Below, piece by piece: positions 63,950 to 64,000 of a stretch of 64,000 nucleotides of DNA. The DNA is from Lepus europaeus. Lineage: Eukaryota; Chordata; Mammalia; Lagomorpha; Leporidae. Numbering within the stretch: position 1 is the first letter of the stretch; every line of letters begins with the position of its first letter. The notes below the pieces were generated by a model. The model made no database searches, had not been told where the DNA came from, and worked only from the letters and a program-made list of their open reading frames with translations. Where the stretch lies: NCBI RefSeq assembly GCF_033115175.1, contig NC_084845.1, positions 188,501-252,500 of the forward strand, given 5' to 3'. A program made the translations under genes and the position numbers.

Positions 63950-64000
63950 GAGCTAGCATTGTGGCATTACAGGTTAAGACATTGCCTGTGATGCTGGCTT
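63950..64000 (+). mobile_element. CSINE, forward, cut by the window end
   Basis: GCTAGCATTGTGGCATTACAG to GTGATGCTGGC is the head of another forward copy. Confidence 0.85.

Overview
This is lagomorph genomic DNA, most likely rabbit (Oryctolagus cuniculus) or a close relative. About sixty copies or pieces of the lagomorph tRNA-derived C-repeat SINE (CSINE) are present, many with fresh target-site duplications (TSDs), and three host genes match the distal human chromosome 19q13.43 cluster in order and orientation: A1BG, ZSCAN22, ZNF8. No prokaryotic or CRISPR feature is present.

Layout. 1-3033: nested SINEs, then unique sequence upstream of A1BG with an HNF4-like site. 3034-6967 (+): A1BG, a secreted five-Ig-domain plasma glycoprotein in eight coding exons, poly(A) signal at 7090. 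7100-10462: intergenic sequence between convergent genes. 10463-13309 (-): ZSCAN22, SCAN domain plus eight C2H2 fingers; its noncoding first exon and CpG/ZNF143-motif promoter are placed near 19.96-20.18 kb. 20.3-39.8 kb: intergenic, filled by CSINEs, ERVL-MaLR LTR fossils, old L1, MIR and hAT pieces. It also holds, on the minus strand at 25.08-25.51 kb, broken KRAB A and KRAB B exons that appear to be the remains of a lost KRAB zinc-finger gene. 39830-50123 (-): ZNF8, four coding exons (KRAB A, KRAB B, finger exon), with a CpG/CCAAT/ZNF143-motif promoter at 50.2-50.4 kb. 50.4-64 kb: repeats and unclassified sequence, no supportable gene.

The reconstructed coding sequences are A1BG 495 codons, ZSCAN22 500 and ZNF8 572. 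All splice junctions obey GT-AG and all phases close. ZSCAN22 and ZNF8 are predicted nuclear DNA-binding regulators; A1BG is a secreted serum protein related by fold and exon plan to leukocyte-receptor-complex Ig genes. The genes are neighbours by cluster history and there is no sign that they work in one pathway.

Two CSINE forms are distinguished below. A-type ends in an (AAATA)n-like tail and carries the motif GGGAGTGAACC. B-type ends in plain poly(A) and carries CGGGACTAGAACC or its complement. In the clear nests the B-type is the innermost element, which gives a relative insertion order. Repeat boundaries were read by eye and are approximate (about 5-20 bases) unless a TSD is quoted.
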